Program-made: the position numbers and the translations under genes
Notes under the pieces: generated by a model
Told to the model about the DNA's origin: nothing
The model's database searches: none
The model's input: only the letters and a program-made list of their open reading frames with translations
Part shown: piece after piece, positions 47,150 to 59,464 of the stretch
Layout: every line of letters begins with the position of its first letter
Numbering within the stretch: position 1 is the first letter of the stretch
Origin: Hibiscus mutabilis
Taxonomy: Eukaryota; Streptophyta; Magnoliopsida; Malvales; Malvaceae
Assembly (NCBI GenBank): GCA_019671005.1
Contig: CM033745.1
Span: forward strand, 2,031,146-2,095,145
Direction: 5' to 3'
Length of the DNA stretch: 64,000 nt

Positions 47150-50100
47150 AACACTTCTCGGACACCTTGTTGATTTTCGATCTGCTCAGATCTGCTCCGC
47201 AGTCCTCATCGTATGCTTCTGATTCTTTTCATTTTCTTTCACCTTATCTTTCTTTTTGTTTTCATTTACTGTTTGTTTATTGAAAGTTTCTTTCCTTGAA
47301 AATGATCTGCCGAGTTGATCCGGGATCTAGATTTGCATGTGTAAACTATTATTGGATGTTATTTTCTGAAATTTTGATTTACCAGATATACTTGTCGGAG
47401 TTGTAGATCGGCTGGTATTTTAATTGATATCTCTTTAGGCGTGAGTTTATTTTGGTTTTCCATTTTATTTTAGCTGTTGTTAACCATCATTTCTAAAAAA
47501 TATCGTAACTGTGCATCGCCTGAATAACATAATTCGCATTTTCTTTATTTCGTTAATGTTGACTTCGGTCTCTGATTGGTAAGTTGGATTAATAGGTATG
47601 CCTGTCAAATTAGTAGTTTCATTTAATACTGGTTTTAAGGTAATGAGAATGACAATTTGTTCTTTATAGCTTTGTTGGCTTTAAAATTTTAATTTTATTT
47701 CATTTTCCAAGGCATGCATTTCTTACATGTCTCTCCTTGATTTGCTTTTAGAAATACGGCTGCCTATAGAAAACGTTTTCAGTACTTTTACCTATCTAAG
47801 TAATAATCATTATAGTTGCAAGGAGCCACATTTATTTGTATTCTAATTATTTGCTGAAGCTTTTGAACATGTTTCAACTCTTTCAATGAATTCACGGGCC
47901 TTGATATTATCTTATCTTCATTTGTCTTCTGTTTTCCTATATTCCTAAATGCATTTATCTGCTGCAAGTTAGTTATAGCTAAAAAGCTATCGCTGAATTG
48001 ATGGTGTATTTCAGTTCTGAACAGTCAACATGGGAGGAGGGTTCAGAGTGCTGCATTTGGTTAGACCATTCCTTTCATTTCTGCCAGAGGTTCAGAGCGC
48101 CGATAGGAAAATTCCTTTTAGAGAGAAGGTTATCTACACTGTCATCTCCCTTTTCATCTTTTTGGTGTGCAGTCAGCTTCCACTTTATGGAATACACTCT
48201 ACGACGGGTGATGATCCTTTCTATTGGATGCGTGTTATCCTTGCATCAAACCATGGAACTGTTATGGAACTTGGCATTACCCCTATTGTGACTTCTGGAT
48301 TGGTGATGCAACTCCTGGCCGGTTCAAAAATCATTGAGGTGGACAACAGCGTTCGTGAGGATCGAGCACTTCTGCAAGTATTTTTCACATTCATCCATAG
48401 ATAGTTATTTACTATTTGCTGGAATTGCCTTTTAGCCCCAATGGAAGGTCGGGTTTTTTCTTTCTTTCTTCCCCTTAGAGTAGATAAGCTGCTGTTTTTT
48501 TTTTTTCATTCGTGACATCCAACAACTTTTATGTTATTTGTCTTGTGCAGTTCTGATCAAGCAGTTGCTTGTGATAGCCGAGACTATATTTTTATGATCT
48601 TTCCTTTATGGTTTCTACATGCATATTAAGATTTTGTGGTTCTATGTGTTCTTTTCAGAAATGGGGCTCAAAAGTTGTTGGGCATCCTGATTGCTGTCGG
48701 TGAGGCGGTGGCATATGTACTGTCTGGCATGTATGGCAGTGTCGGTCAGCTTGGTGTTGGGAATGCTATTCTTATTATTATTCAACTTTGCTTTGCTGGA
48801 ATCATTGTGATCTGCCTGGATGAACTTCTCCAGAAGGGATATGATTTGGGCTCTGGGATCTCCCTTTTCATAGCCACCAATATCTGGTATGTTATCACAT
48901 TGTTTTCTCTTTTTTTACTCGCTCAATGTATTCCAGCATTTGGTCATGCAAATTCTATATTAATTGTGCAGTGAAAACATAATCTGGAAATCCTTCAGCC
49001 CTACAACTATCAACAGTGTCGGGGGGCTGAATTTGAGGGTGCTGTCATTGCTATGTTCCATCTACTGATAACTAGGACAGACAAAGTTCGAGCACTCCGC
49101 GAGGCTTTCTACCGGCAGAATCTTCCGAATGTTACAAATTTGCTTGCAACAGTATTGATCTTCCTTATTGTCATCTACTTCCAAGGTTTCCGTGTTGTTT
49201 TGCTCGTAAGATCAAAGAATGCACGTGGACAACAAGGGTCATATCCCATTAAGCTATTCTACACCTCAAACATGCCCATCATCCTGCAGTCTGCACTTGT
49301 TTCAAATCTTTATTTCATCTCCCAGGTATCTATGGTTAATATGAAAAGACTTCATTTTACCGTTAATATTGAAAACCCATAACTGTATTTATTTTTCTGC
49401 AGTTTCTGTACAGGAAGTACAGTGGTAACTTCTTTGTGAACCTGTTGGGAAAGTGGAAGGAATCTGAATATTCGGGTGGTCAGTTCATTCCTGTTGGCGG
49501 TCTAGCATACTATGTTACTGCACCTGCAAGGTTAGAACGTAGAAGTTATCTTCTACGATCTCTTTAACACTGATCAGTACACCAACGCATTTGGAATGCT
49601 TGATTTCCATCTTTTGGTCCATTATTTCTTCAAACAGTCTGATCCCTGTTTTTTCTGATTATTCTTGCAGCTTGGCGGACATGGCAGCAAATCCCTTCCA
49701 TGCTCTATTTTATCTTGTGTTCATGCTTTCAGCATGTGCTTTGTTTTCAAAAACTTGGATTGAAGTTTCTGGTTCATCTGCCAAAGATGTGGCTAAGCAG
49801 CTCAAGGTAACCTTTTTAAGTCGTATAACTTTTGTTTTCTCATCCATCTGTTTGTTTGCTGGCTTTGTTTGTTACGGTGTGGACATAGGTTTTCGTTTTT
49901 CATTCTTCTTTCCGGAGACATTCAATTGCTTATTTAGCTTAATCCAGTATGTCATGAAATGATGTCAATGTTTATTTGTTTTCTTTTGTTTGTTTAGTTC
50001 TGTTTTGTTTCCTTCTCACCTTAAAAAAAATGAATTTCTAGTGCTTTGATACCGATAATTTAATGGAAAGTTTTTAAAGGGATCCTAAACGCAAAAGTTA

Positions 50101-50383
50101 TACTAGGTGTATTTCTGACCCCCTGTTTTGTGTATTCTTTATAGGAACAACAAATGGTGATGCCTTGACTAGAGATTCAAATCTGCAGAAGGAGCTGAAC
50201 CGTTACATACCAACTGCAGCTGCATTTGGCGGAATGTGCTTTGGTGCATTAACTGTCCTAGCCGACTTCATGGGAGCAATCGGTTCGGGCACCGGAATAT
50301 TGCTTGCGGTGACAATCATATATCAGTACTTTGAAATCTTTGAGAAGGAGAGAGCCAGTGAACTTGGCTTCTTCGGACTCTGA
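47150..50383 (+). pseudogene. SEC61 alpha (translocon subunit) gene with two frameshifts
   Basis: A 5' UTR exon ends at about 47210, followed by an 800-base UTR intron and coding exons 48030-48373, 48659-48886, 48972-49325, 49403-49530, 49671-49806 and 50145-50383. The protein family forms the ER protein-conducting channel with ten membrane segments. The exons give the expected start (MGGGFRVLHLVRPF) and end (ASELGFFGL). If two missing bases are allowed for, the length is 476 codons, that of plant SEC61 alpha. One base is missing near 49018 (stop TGA at 49066) and one near 50166 (TGA at once). Several residues differ in otherwise almost invariant stretches: KGYDLG, VVLLVRS, GGQFIPVGG. This suggests relaxed selection. 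Intron 1 uses a GC donor (GCAAGT). It could also be a functional gene damaged by sequence error. Confidence 0.85.
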
Positions 50384-50694
50384 AGCTTTTTAAGTCATTG
50401 AAATTTTGAGGATTGAGTTTGAAATCAAAAGATACAAGTAGGTTCCAGCCCTTGATAACATCCCATGGATAGAAATTTGAGGTCAAAGATTGTTTTTTTC
50501 TATCTAATGATTCACTTTAAATGGGGGCATGCGTAACCTTGAATTCTCAAGATGCTGCCTGCCCCTTAGCCTTCTAAGGTTTAATAGTTTAAGCAAGTTT
50601 TTATCAATTCCTTAAATTCAATAATTTCTCATTACTTGGAGTATTTTACGCTGTTAATTATGTTTTCAATTTTTATCTTTTAAAAGATGCTCAC

Positions 50695-50780
50695 CCTTGT
50701 TGTCCCGGTGGTAAAAAATATGTATAATTCATCCAGGTGATTCGGGTTCGAGCACCAATTTTACACGGTGTATGTGCTTT
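50695..50780 (+). repeat. Possible tRNA-derived SINE fragment
   Basis: TGTCCCGGTGGTAAAAAA resembles an A-box region and TCGGGTTCGAGCACC is a good Pol III B box about 45 bases later. No tail or duplication was identified. Confidence 0.35.
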
Positions 50781-52418
50781 ATTTGAAAAGACTAAAAAAG
50801 TTAAACAGATGTTACCTTTGAATCACATTAGCATATTCAAAAAAAAAATACATACATTTAAGTACTTATTGTTGGGCGGTCTTTCTTAATAAAACTGTCT
50901 TTTTAAGAATATTAATCTTATCAGTACTTATTGTTCAAGTATTCTTTATCTAATTAAATCAGATGCCCCCAACAGAATTTGCCCACGATGTAGCAAAGAA
51001 TGTTTGCGGTGATGGGTCCCTTCTAGATTTCTTTTGATTTCAAACAAATCATTACATTATAAATAAAAATTAAATAAATTACTAACAAAGGTTGATAACC
51101 TTGCTCATCAAGGGTGCTTGAACCTCTTTATATATAACATTATTATTTATAATTACTTTGTTAAAGTGGTTTAATCCAAAAAGAAAAGGAAATAAAGAGA
51201 GTATTTAGCCTGATTTGGACCACATTAAGTTGCTCTTTGTCTTTGCAAAAGCATAAACATGCGAGACATTAACAAGACGTGATATGAATATTCCTAAAAC
51301 AAATATGATATAATACAAAAATCAACTTTTAATTCCATAGCAGATATATGAAACACATCAAACCCAAGCCACTCTTTCTTTACCTTTTGGAAATCCCTGT
51401 TTATTTTAATCCATTTCTTCCTAGTTAAATTAGAATTATTCCAGTTAATCACTTCAAAAATCTTTTGTAGATACGATCTGATTTGTTAATTAGAACAAGC
51501 AATGATGACCTTTAACTTTTGTTTCTAACCCTCTCTTTTTTGTTGCTTTTATTTATTTATAGTGGTAGCTAGCCAAAAAGATGGACTCCCATCCCATGAA
51601 AAATGAAGAAATTAAATAACTTAAAAATCCCTTGAACTGTTAAAAGAGCTGGCTGCCAAAGATGCTTACCAAATACACATCTAGGTCACAAACCGGAGAA
51701 TTTAGGTTTTGATTTGAGAATTTAGCAGCAGTTAGAATCACATGTAACTAGTACAAATAGCATGAATTTTTCAGAACTTTTGGCATAAATTGCGATCCAA
51801 TGGTTCCTCTTACAGTAGGAAGACACAGGGGTTTTCACCACTATATTTTATCATTGCCGTAGGATTCCCATATTTCATGACAAGACATTTATGCTTGCCA
51901 AGGCTGAAAAGTTAATGGTACCAGTACCACTGGTGGTATTAGTACAAGCAGGAGCCGAAAAAATTTAAAGAAATAATGCTATGCTACCTGGTTCAAAAGT
52001 AGTCCTCAAGAACCTGAAATTTCAGATATGAATGGTCACCACAGCATATTTGCTCGTTAAGAGGGACCTTAGGTCCTTAGCCGCTGCCAGAACTACTAGA
52101 TTTTATAATGTGAATGCTTTGATAATTCCCCACTGCTAAAGTAATTATACAGGGAGTGAATTATTGGGCGCAATTTGGTTGGTTGTTTGCTGTGATAGAC
52201 CGAGCTGGTTGGAGTGGGCGGTCGTCCTCTTGAAAATTTAAATTTTGTATATGCTTGTATAATTTTTTATGTATCTTAAAAACCTACTTTTGTCCCTTTA
52301 AAATGTTATAAACTAGTCCCATAGAATTTTATAGGTATGTCTTCTTTAATATAAAATTCTGCGTCTATCTCTAGTTGATTGGTGAATTTATTTTCTCACT
52401 GCGTCCGTTCCTATATAT

Positions 52419-52459
52419 ACCTATTTTGATAATATATATATTATATATCAAAATAGGTA
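52419..52459. repeat. Palindrome with 14-base arms
   Basis: TACCTATTTTGATA and its exact complement TATCAAAATAGGTA surround an AT-only centre. It could form a cruciform or hairpin. No function is implied. Confidence 0.75.
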
Positions 52460-53659
52460 GAGTTTATATATTTGACATTAAGGTTTAAATTAAATAAATA
52501 TATGACTACTTCTTGCTTAGCCCATTTTTAGCTTCCTTTTTTTCTTCCCCAAATAAAGATGCATGGTTGAATTCTTTTGGGGGGGAGCGGATTGCAAGGT
52601 TGAAACTGATAGGTTAATATTTTAAAGATTTGCATGCGTATACCACATACATATATAATATGTGTGTGGCTGATTTAATGATTTATTAACGACTATATGC
52701 TTTATCCATGGGAAATTAATGATGATGGTTTGCATGATCTGCTTAACAAACAAGCAACATTAATCAATCCTCATGCAAAATTAGAAACATTAAGTACAGT
52801 GTCTCATGTTTTGTGCCAATTGGAATCGTTGTGAGAGGGTGTGTTCTCAAAGTCAGCCAATGTCATAATTTTGCTTCTACAGGCTTAAGTGTTTCATTTA
52901 GACAAACAAAAACTGCAATTATTATGCCTCTCGTAATTAATACAGTTTTTTTCTTCATATTTAACCCAGCTTCGACATTCGATTAATATCAGTTAAGTTC
53001 TTAAAATCTAACCTATTTTAAAATTTAAACAAAATTATTAATATTTTTAGAAAATATATCAGACCTATTTATAACTTGAGATAACTAACGGGATTTCATA
53101 CACTGGAGACTTAAACCCCACAAGAAGCCGCCTTGTCTTGTACGATTATCTTCAAATTCAATTTGAAAGTCATTACAAACTTTGAAAAAAGATGAATCCA
53201 TTTCCTAAAATCATGTTAAAATATGCCCCATTGGCTTCTGGATCACTTCTTTTTTCTGGTCTTCAATAATTGTAACCTCTTGTGTTTTCCAATAATATCC
53301 ATTTCTATATTATTTCTTCTATCCCTAAACTCTGAACTATATGCTAAAAAGAAAATCAACCAAATGTCTGAACTTTTTAGGCGTATTATCAAGATTTTAA
53401 AGCCACGAGTTGCAATATACAAGAGGTTCTAGACATGTGTAATAAGTATAGGGCTTTTGAAAAATGAAAATCTAAAATATATTAAGCTAAATACTTACAA
53501 GGAAAAAAAGTAATAAAATGTACGAGTAAAATAAAATTTTATTGTAATTCGTGAATTTTAAGTTATATTATATTCATTTTTATTTAAAATTAGTTTAATA
53601 CACACACAACAAGTCAACAAATAGTTGTTTTTTTAAATTAAAATTTCTATTTTAATAAA

Positions 53660-53872
53660 GAGAAAAAGTTTGATACGCAGCCCGTGTAAACAAACGTTTA
53701 CACGTGCTTTTCAAATTTAGGGGTTGAGGTTTAGTTTAGGGGTTTAAGTTGTAGGGTTTAGAATTTAAGGTTAGTGTTTAGGGTTAAGAATTTAGAATTT
53801 GTGTTTTATAAGGTAAAAACACAAGGTTGTATAAAATTAATTTTACACAAGTTGTGTATCAAAGTTTTATCC
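53660..53872. mobile_element. MITE (213 bp) with 9-bp target duplication
   Basis: The terminal inverted repeats GAGAAAAAGTTTGATAC and GGATAAAACTTTGATAC (reversed) lie between perfect 9-bp duplications TTTAATAAA (53651-53659 and 53873-53881). Nine-base duplications point to a Mutator-type origin. The interior is GGGTTTA-rich and has no coding capacity. Confidence 0.8.
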
Positions 53873-53882
53873 TTTAATAAAT

Positions 53883-54145
53883 TAGAAAAACTTTGATACG
53901 CATGTCGTGTAAACTTTAGTTTACACGTGCCTTTTAGATTTAGGGCTTAGGGTTTTAGTTTAAGGTTTAAAGTTTAGGGGTTTAGAATTTAAGGTTAATG
54001 TTTATAATTTATGGTATAAGGTTTAGAGTTTAGGGTTTAGTTTTTTAAGGTTAGGTTAAGAATTTAGAATTTAAATTTTTATAATATAAATACGCAAATT
54101 TGTGTAAAATTAGTTTTATGCAATTTATATATAAAAAATTTACTC
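53883..54145. mobile_element. Second MITE of the same family, directly adjoining
   Basis: It starts TAGAAAAACTTTGATACGC and shares the TTTACACGTGCC and GGGTTTAG words of its neighbour. The right TIR is worn. TTAATAAAT at 53874-53882 and 54146-54154 may be its duplication, made from the duplication of the first element. Confidence 0.65.
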
Positions 54146-54154
54146 TTAATAAAT

Positions 54155-54569
54155 TGTATATAACCTTCTAAATTTTTGAACCGTCTTTGACTATATGTAT
54201 AATTTATAAACAAACTATAATAATTTGATTGTTTCTTAAGCTTCACGGCTTCTCTCATCTTCTCCTACATATATTCAATAATTACTCGCAGGAGTCAACA
54301 GAATTTGTTCTGTTTTCAACAATTTCCTGAGCTGCCATCTTTAGAACACCCAACGGTACTCGTGAAAAACATTAATTCTTCACTTGACCGCTAAAACTTG
54401 TTGGTGTCTTTTTAGTCTAATATACGACCGGTTATAGTGCGATTACAGTACGACACTAACTAAAAATGTAAAATATAGAATTGAAAATATTGTAATTTTT
54501 ATTAATATTTCGATTGTAGTAAGTATCAAAACTTTAAAAATTTTGTTAGATAAAAAAAAGTGAGTAATA
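54155..54569. other. AT-rich spacer
   Basis: No gene or defined repeat. Confidence 0.45.
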
Positions 54570-56230
54570 GGGAGTGTGTATAGCCGATAAGTTAAAAAAA
54601 TACAAAACTTAAAATATTACCTATCAACCTAAATGTTAGCAAAAGATATAATATTTTAGTTGACATGGTAAGTTTCAAAACTTTCTAACGAGTATAAAAA
54701 CTTACAAACTTACCATAATATGTAATATTTTCGGTTGTAACTTAAAATTTAAAAAACACAAAACTTAAAATGTTATCCATCAACCTAAATGTTAAGTTGA
54801 CATGGTAGGTTTAGAATCTTACTACCAAGTATCAAAACTTATTATGATATGTACCCACCAACCTAAATGTTACCAAAATATATACATTTTAAGCTGACAT
54901 GATAAGTTTCGAAACTTACTAACAAGTATGGAAACTAAGTTTCGAAACTTACCATAAATGCCATCATATATAACATTTTAGGTTGCAACCTAAAATTTAA
55001 AAATTTAGATAATATTTTTAGTTGCAACCTAAAATGTTACCAAAAGATATAACATTTTAAGTTAAAACCTAAAATGTAACTACTATGAATAACACTTTAG
55101 GTTCGGATGATACAGATTTTGTAAGTTTCGAAATTACCGACTAAATTTCAATACTTGTTGTGAGTATAGCCGAGTTTCAAGTTCTTTAACTCTTTAATGG
55201 TGATTTTGTTAATTCTGAATTAAAGCTAAAATTTTCTATTGAGTAATGAAGATTTCTTAGAGTATATGAGTAATCTAAATTTGATTTTAACAAATTATAC
55301 TCAGAAATAGGTATTTGAAGAAATAACTTATTTTTCAAGTTCTTTAACTTTTTAATGGCGGATTTGTTAATTCCAAACTAAAGCTAAAAAATTTTATTGA
55401 GTAATGTAGATTTCTTAGAGTATATAAATAATCTAAACTTGATTTTAACAAATTAAATTCGAAATTAGGCAATTGATGAAAGAAATAACTTGTGTTCAAG
55501 TTGTTTAACTCTTTAATGCGATTTTGTTATTTTTGACCTAAAACTAAGATTTTGTATTAGATAATGAAGATTTTTTGGAGTATATGAATAATCTAAACTC
55601 GATTTTAACAATTTAAACCCGTAATTTGGTAATCGATGAAAATTGTAATGTTGCTTTTTAAGTTAGAATTCTTGAATTTAAGTAGAACTTAGAGCAAGGT
55701 TTCGATACTTGTTGTGAAATATTTTCTTCTTAGACGGTCAAATCTCATATAACAATTTAGGTTGAAGTGAGTAAACTTTTAAGTTTCAATCTAAAATTTT
55801 ATACAAAATTATAAAAATTTAAGTTGCAACCTAAAATGTTACTAATTTATATTTCAACCTAAAATATTACCAATACATAAAACATTTTAGTTTTGAAACC
55901 TAAACCTGCAATATTACCCAAAATCATAACATTTAGTAAAATTTTAAGTTTCAACCTAAAATGTTATACAAAATTATAACAATTTAAGTTGCGACCTAAA
56001 ATGTTACCAGTTTAAGTTTCAACCTAAAATGTTATACAAAATTATAACAATTTAAGTTGCGACCTAAAATGTTACCAGTTTAAGTTTCAACCTAAAATGT
56101 TACTAATACATATAACATTTTAGTTTGAAAATTTAAACTTGAAATATTACCCAAAATTATAACAGTTTAGGTTGCAACTGAAATTATTACTAATATATAT
56201 ATAACATTTTAGGTTGGTAACCAAGTAAAA
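54570..56230. repeat. Complex repeat field built on AACCTAAAATGTTA in both orientations
   Basis: The word AACCTAAAATGTTA and its complement TAACATTTTAGGTT occur well over a dozen times. At 54975-54996 two copies meet as a perfect 22-base palindrome centred on TTGCAA. Between 54590 and 54960 a unit with AAGTTTCGAAACTTAC recurs. A 78-base segment is tandemly duplicated at about 55935-56100. A separate threefold repeat lies at 55178-55650. No coding potential is seen. Confidence 0.7.
55178..55650. repeat. Three ~160-bp tandem units
   Basis: Units start at 55178, 55336 and 55497, each with CAAGTTNTTTAACTNTTTAATG. They share GATTTTGTTA, GAGTAAT..AGATTT and AATCTAAA..GATTTTAACAA. They have diverged visibly from each other. 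Confidence 0.75.
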
Positions 56231-56343
56231 GAAAGAAACGTTTACGCCATATATTAGCCACATTTTAACTTGTCGTACGATAGACCTACCCTTAATTATA
56301 TGGTGGAGGTTATGGGTCAAGAAAACTTTGAGATACTGTATAA

Positions 56344-56739
56344 TAGGGGTAAACCAAACTCGACTTCAAAAAAATCGATTTGTTTTTACGCGAAAAAATT
56401 GATTCGACTTGACTCGAATCATAATTCATAAATTCGACTCGGCTCGTAAAAATTTTAAATAAAATTTAAGTTATAAAATGAAACTTAAAATAACTCAATA
56501 TTTTTAGTAATTAGTGGGTCGATTTTCAAGCTGGAATTGAGTTTCTCAACTTTGTAGGATATATACATGCATCACATAAGAAAAAATGTTTTGCAATTAA
56601 ATTTGAATAAAAATTTAAATAATTCGACTACAATTTTATAAATTATACTAGAATAGAAAATCTTGAATTTATAAAATATGATTAGTTAGTTTGACTAAAC
56701 TCTTTTTTTTTACTCTGACTCAATTAATGCTCAACCCTA
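56344..56739. mobile_element. hAT-type MITE (396 bp)
   Basis: It begins TAGGGGTAAACC and ends GCTCAACCCTA. The 8-bp duplication CTGTATAA (56336-56343) / CTGTATGA (56740-56747) has one mismatch. The interior matches the MITE at 5616-6116, including TTTTTAGTAATTAGT and TAAGTTATAAAATGAAA-like words. No coding capacity. Confidence 0.85.
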
Positions 56740-56929
56740 CTGTATGATGTTTTAGTCAATAGATAAATTCAAATGTATAAGTGAGAGAGCAGATCAGCAT
56801 CTATGAAGGATAGGATATTAAAATTGAAAGAAGAAGAGACTTCAATAAGAACTAAGGAAAGACGATACCTAGGGTCTCAAGCTCAGAGTGTTAGTCCTTG
56901 AGGAAGGTAAGTTTTCGATCTAAGTCAAG

Positions 56930-57365
56930 TTAAAAATTTGAGTTAATTGAGTTTACGAGTTATGTTTTACTTAAATTTTACTTAAATAGTCGAGTTATGT
57001 TTTATTTAAATTTGAGTTGTTCAGGTTTTTGTTTAAATTCAGTTACAAGTTTTTATAGTGTTATAATATTAATTGGTACAAATTTAAACGAATTTTTATA
57101 ACCATATACAATATACATATATATTTATTCATATTTTTCATATACAATATATACATATTTGGCCGTATTGAGGGACTCGATTCGAACTTAAGAATTGTTT
57201 TACTAATTACTAAAAATTATTAGTTATTCGAGCTTCATTTTATAACTCAAATTTTGTTTAAAAATTTTTAATTTGAGTTTAAATTATAAAATTATAATAT
57301 GAGTTCTTTTTACATTAAGTTGAATAAAAAATAATATTTTTGAGTCTATTTGAGTTTTGCTCATG
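56930..57365. mobile_element. Degraded, inverted copy of the same hAT MITE family
   Basis: The stretch contains, in reverse orientation, ACTAATTACTAAAAATTATTAG and TTCATTTTATAACTCAAATTTTG-like words of the neighbouring MITE, and ends TTTGAGTTTTGCTCATGA, a worn TIR. The left end is not definable. Confidence 0.6.
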
Positions 57366-58312
57366 ATGTTTCAGGTTAGGTGCCACCCAGATTTTGTCTG
57401 TGATCCTGACTTAAATTTTGTTTGTGGTCCAATTTCTGTTTGAGAGGGATGGTTAATTTAATCTGGAACTTCCATTTCTTCCAACTCCATTGTTTTTAAA
57501 CATTAGACCTGATTCACCGTATTAGGATTCGATTTTTAAAAAAAAAATAACATACACTAATTCACCGTATTAGCAATTAGCATCAGCTTTATTAGCCTCA
57601 GGTCCACATTTACATGCTCAAGAGCTTGGCTAGTTATGGACATTTTAGTCGTTATCTTCTTTCGGCTATGACCTTTTCCACCATTTTCTTCCTTTCTCTT
57701 TTAAAAAATTAAATTTATTTCCCATAGTCCTATTAATTAAAATTATCTCCCTACCCTCTATTAATTAAAATTTTAATATTTTAAAATATAATTTTATCGT
57801 TATATTAATTTATAATACTTAAAGCTCGATTAAAAAAATTAAGTTTCTAATTATTAAAAGCTTTCAATTCTTTTAAAAAAACACATGAAAAATAGAAGGT
57901 GACTTATTTTGACATGGACCACATGCATCATCTATCAAAACCCAGGAAGAGGAAAACTTTTAGCTTGTTTCTCTAGAAAATGACGTTCATGTATGGTAAA
58001 CTGGGAATCTGTAGTCGATATTATTAAAGAAATGTAAATAGTGATGGGGAACAGCAGGCAGTGAACACTGAACAGATCCATACATGCACGAGAACCGGAT
58101 ACTCAATTCCCCTGCCCTGACATTCATCAAACAAGACAACACCTCCATTTCTGCCCAATGCCTTCAACACTCCTGGGCTCCATCTACCCATTTATCTGTC
58201 CTTACATGCAACCTGACATATTCGTATCCCAAAATTGAAACTACTACTACAAGTTAATCTAGTTTGTTTCATAAGCTTTGTGAATTCTTAAGACTTAAAA
58301 GTTTAAATTATA
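57366..58312. other. Gene-free stretch
   Basis: AT-rich with a more balanced segment at 58060-58210. No gene, splice structure or repeat was recognised. Confidence 0.5.
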
Positions 58313-59083
58313 AGGGTTTAAATTATGTCTTTTTTAATTATATATCTAAATTATTTTTTAGGTCAAATTAAGACTTAAAGTTTTATTTTGTGACTCATAT
58401 AAGGTTCACCGTTAATTTTTACCGTTAAAGAACATGTGTCATCTCCTGAAAATTCTAAAAATTATATTAAAAATAAATAAAATTATTTAATTTTTAAAAA
58501 TTCTCTAAGTTTTACAGATTTCACAAAACAACCCCAAATTCTAAAATCCTTAACTCCCAAAACTCAAAGCTCGATTTGGGCCGATTTCGCCGCCAATTGT
58601 CACGTTGCTGCCCACCACATCGATCGTCAGACCATCACGACTATTTCCCCCACCACCTCGTCGCCGAAAATGGACTGACGGCGTGCAAATCGCCAAAATT
58701 GTCGAATGGTTCTTTCGAACGATTCGCGATGAACGGTGGCTGGAAGGGCGGCAAACAATGTGTGGGTTGTTCAGCGATGGGAAGACGCTTTATTCTGTCG
58801 TTGTCAATGCAGCCAACGCCAACAAAAGTGGTCAGATTTGGATGGTTTAGGGATTTGGAGACTATTTTAAGAATATTTAAAAAATTTAGAATATATTTTT
58901 ATTTTGTTTTATTAATTTTATTTAATTTTAATATAATTTTTAAAATTTTCAAGAGATGTATGTGTCTAATAAAAAAATTTAACGACGAACTTTTAATGGG
59001 TCACGGAATAAAATTTTATGTTCTAATTCGACTCGAAAAATAATTTAAACACCTAACTAAAAAGCATAATTTGAGCAACTATT
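58313..59083. mobile_element. Non-autonomous element with ~180-bp terminal inverted repeats and GC-rich core
   Basis: The left arm (about 58313-58500) and the reverse complement of the right arm (about 58885-59083) share TTTAAATTATTTTT, AAATTTTATTCCGTGAC-like, ACATGTGTCATCTC-like and AAAATTATATTAAAA blocks in the same order. The core (about 58515-58880) is GC-richer and leaves overlapping open frames on the plus strand, none of which resembles a known family. The design matches the element at 972-1780. A Mutator-like, Pack-MULE-type origin is inferred. No target duplication was settled. Confidence 0.65.
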
Positions 59084-59464
59084 TGCCTATTAACCTATTC
59101 TTTGAATGAAAGAATCCAAAATGTGTGTTTAAATGATTATGTTATGAGCTATAATTTAATTTTACTAATCCCTGTTTTAAGCGTTCATCCATGGGAGTAA
59201 AAAAGAAAGAAAAATCTAAGACCTTTGCATCTTTTTTCCCGCGCTTTAAATCCCACATTTGTCTTTGTTTCCAATCCCATCACCGTCTTTAGCTTCAGCC
59301 TGATACTCAAAGCTGTCTTCTTTGTTGCTTTTCAAACATATCATATTAGCTTTCTTTTTCCCCAGATTTTTCTTTTATTTTTCTGTCTCAATAACAGAAT
59401 TTCTCTGCTATCATTTTCATGCTCCCAACTCCAGTTTTTTTTTTCCTAATTTCGTCTCCCCACA

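Larger units (their letters stand above)
50384..53650. other. Gene-free intergenic region
   Basis: No gene is supported. It includes the SEC61 alpha 3' UTR (to about 50650), a tentative SINE fragment (50695-50780) and a palindrome (52419-52459). A short frame at 53223-53432 is low-complexity and hydrophobic and is not credible. Confidence 0.5.
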
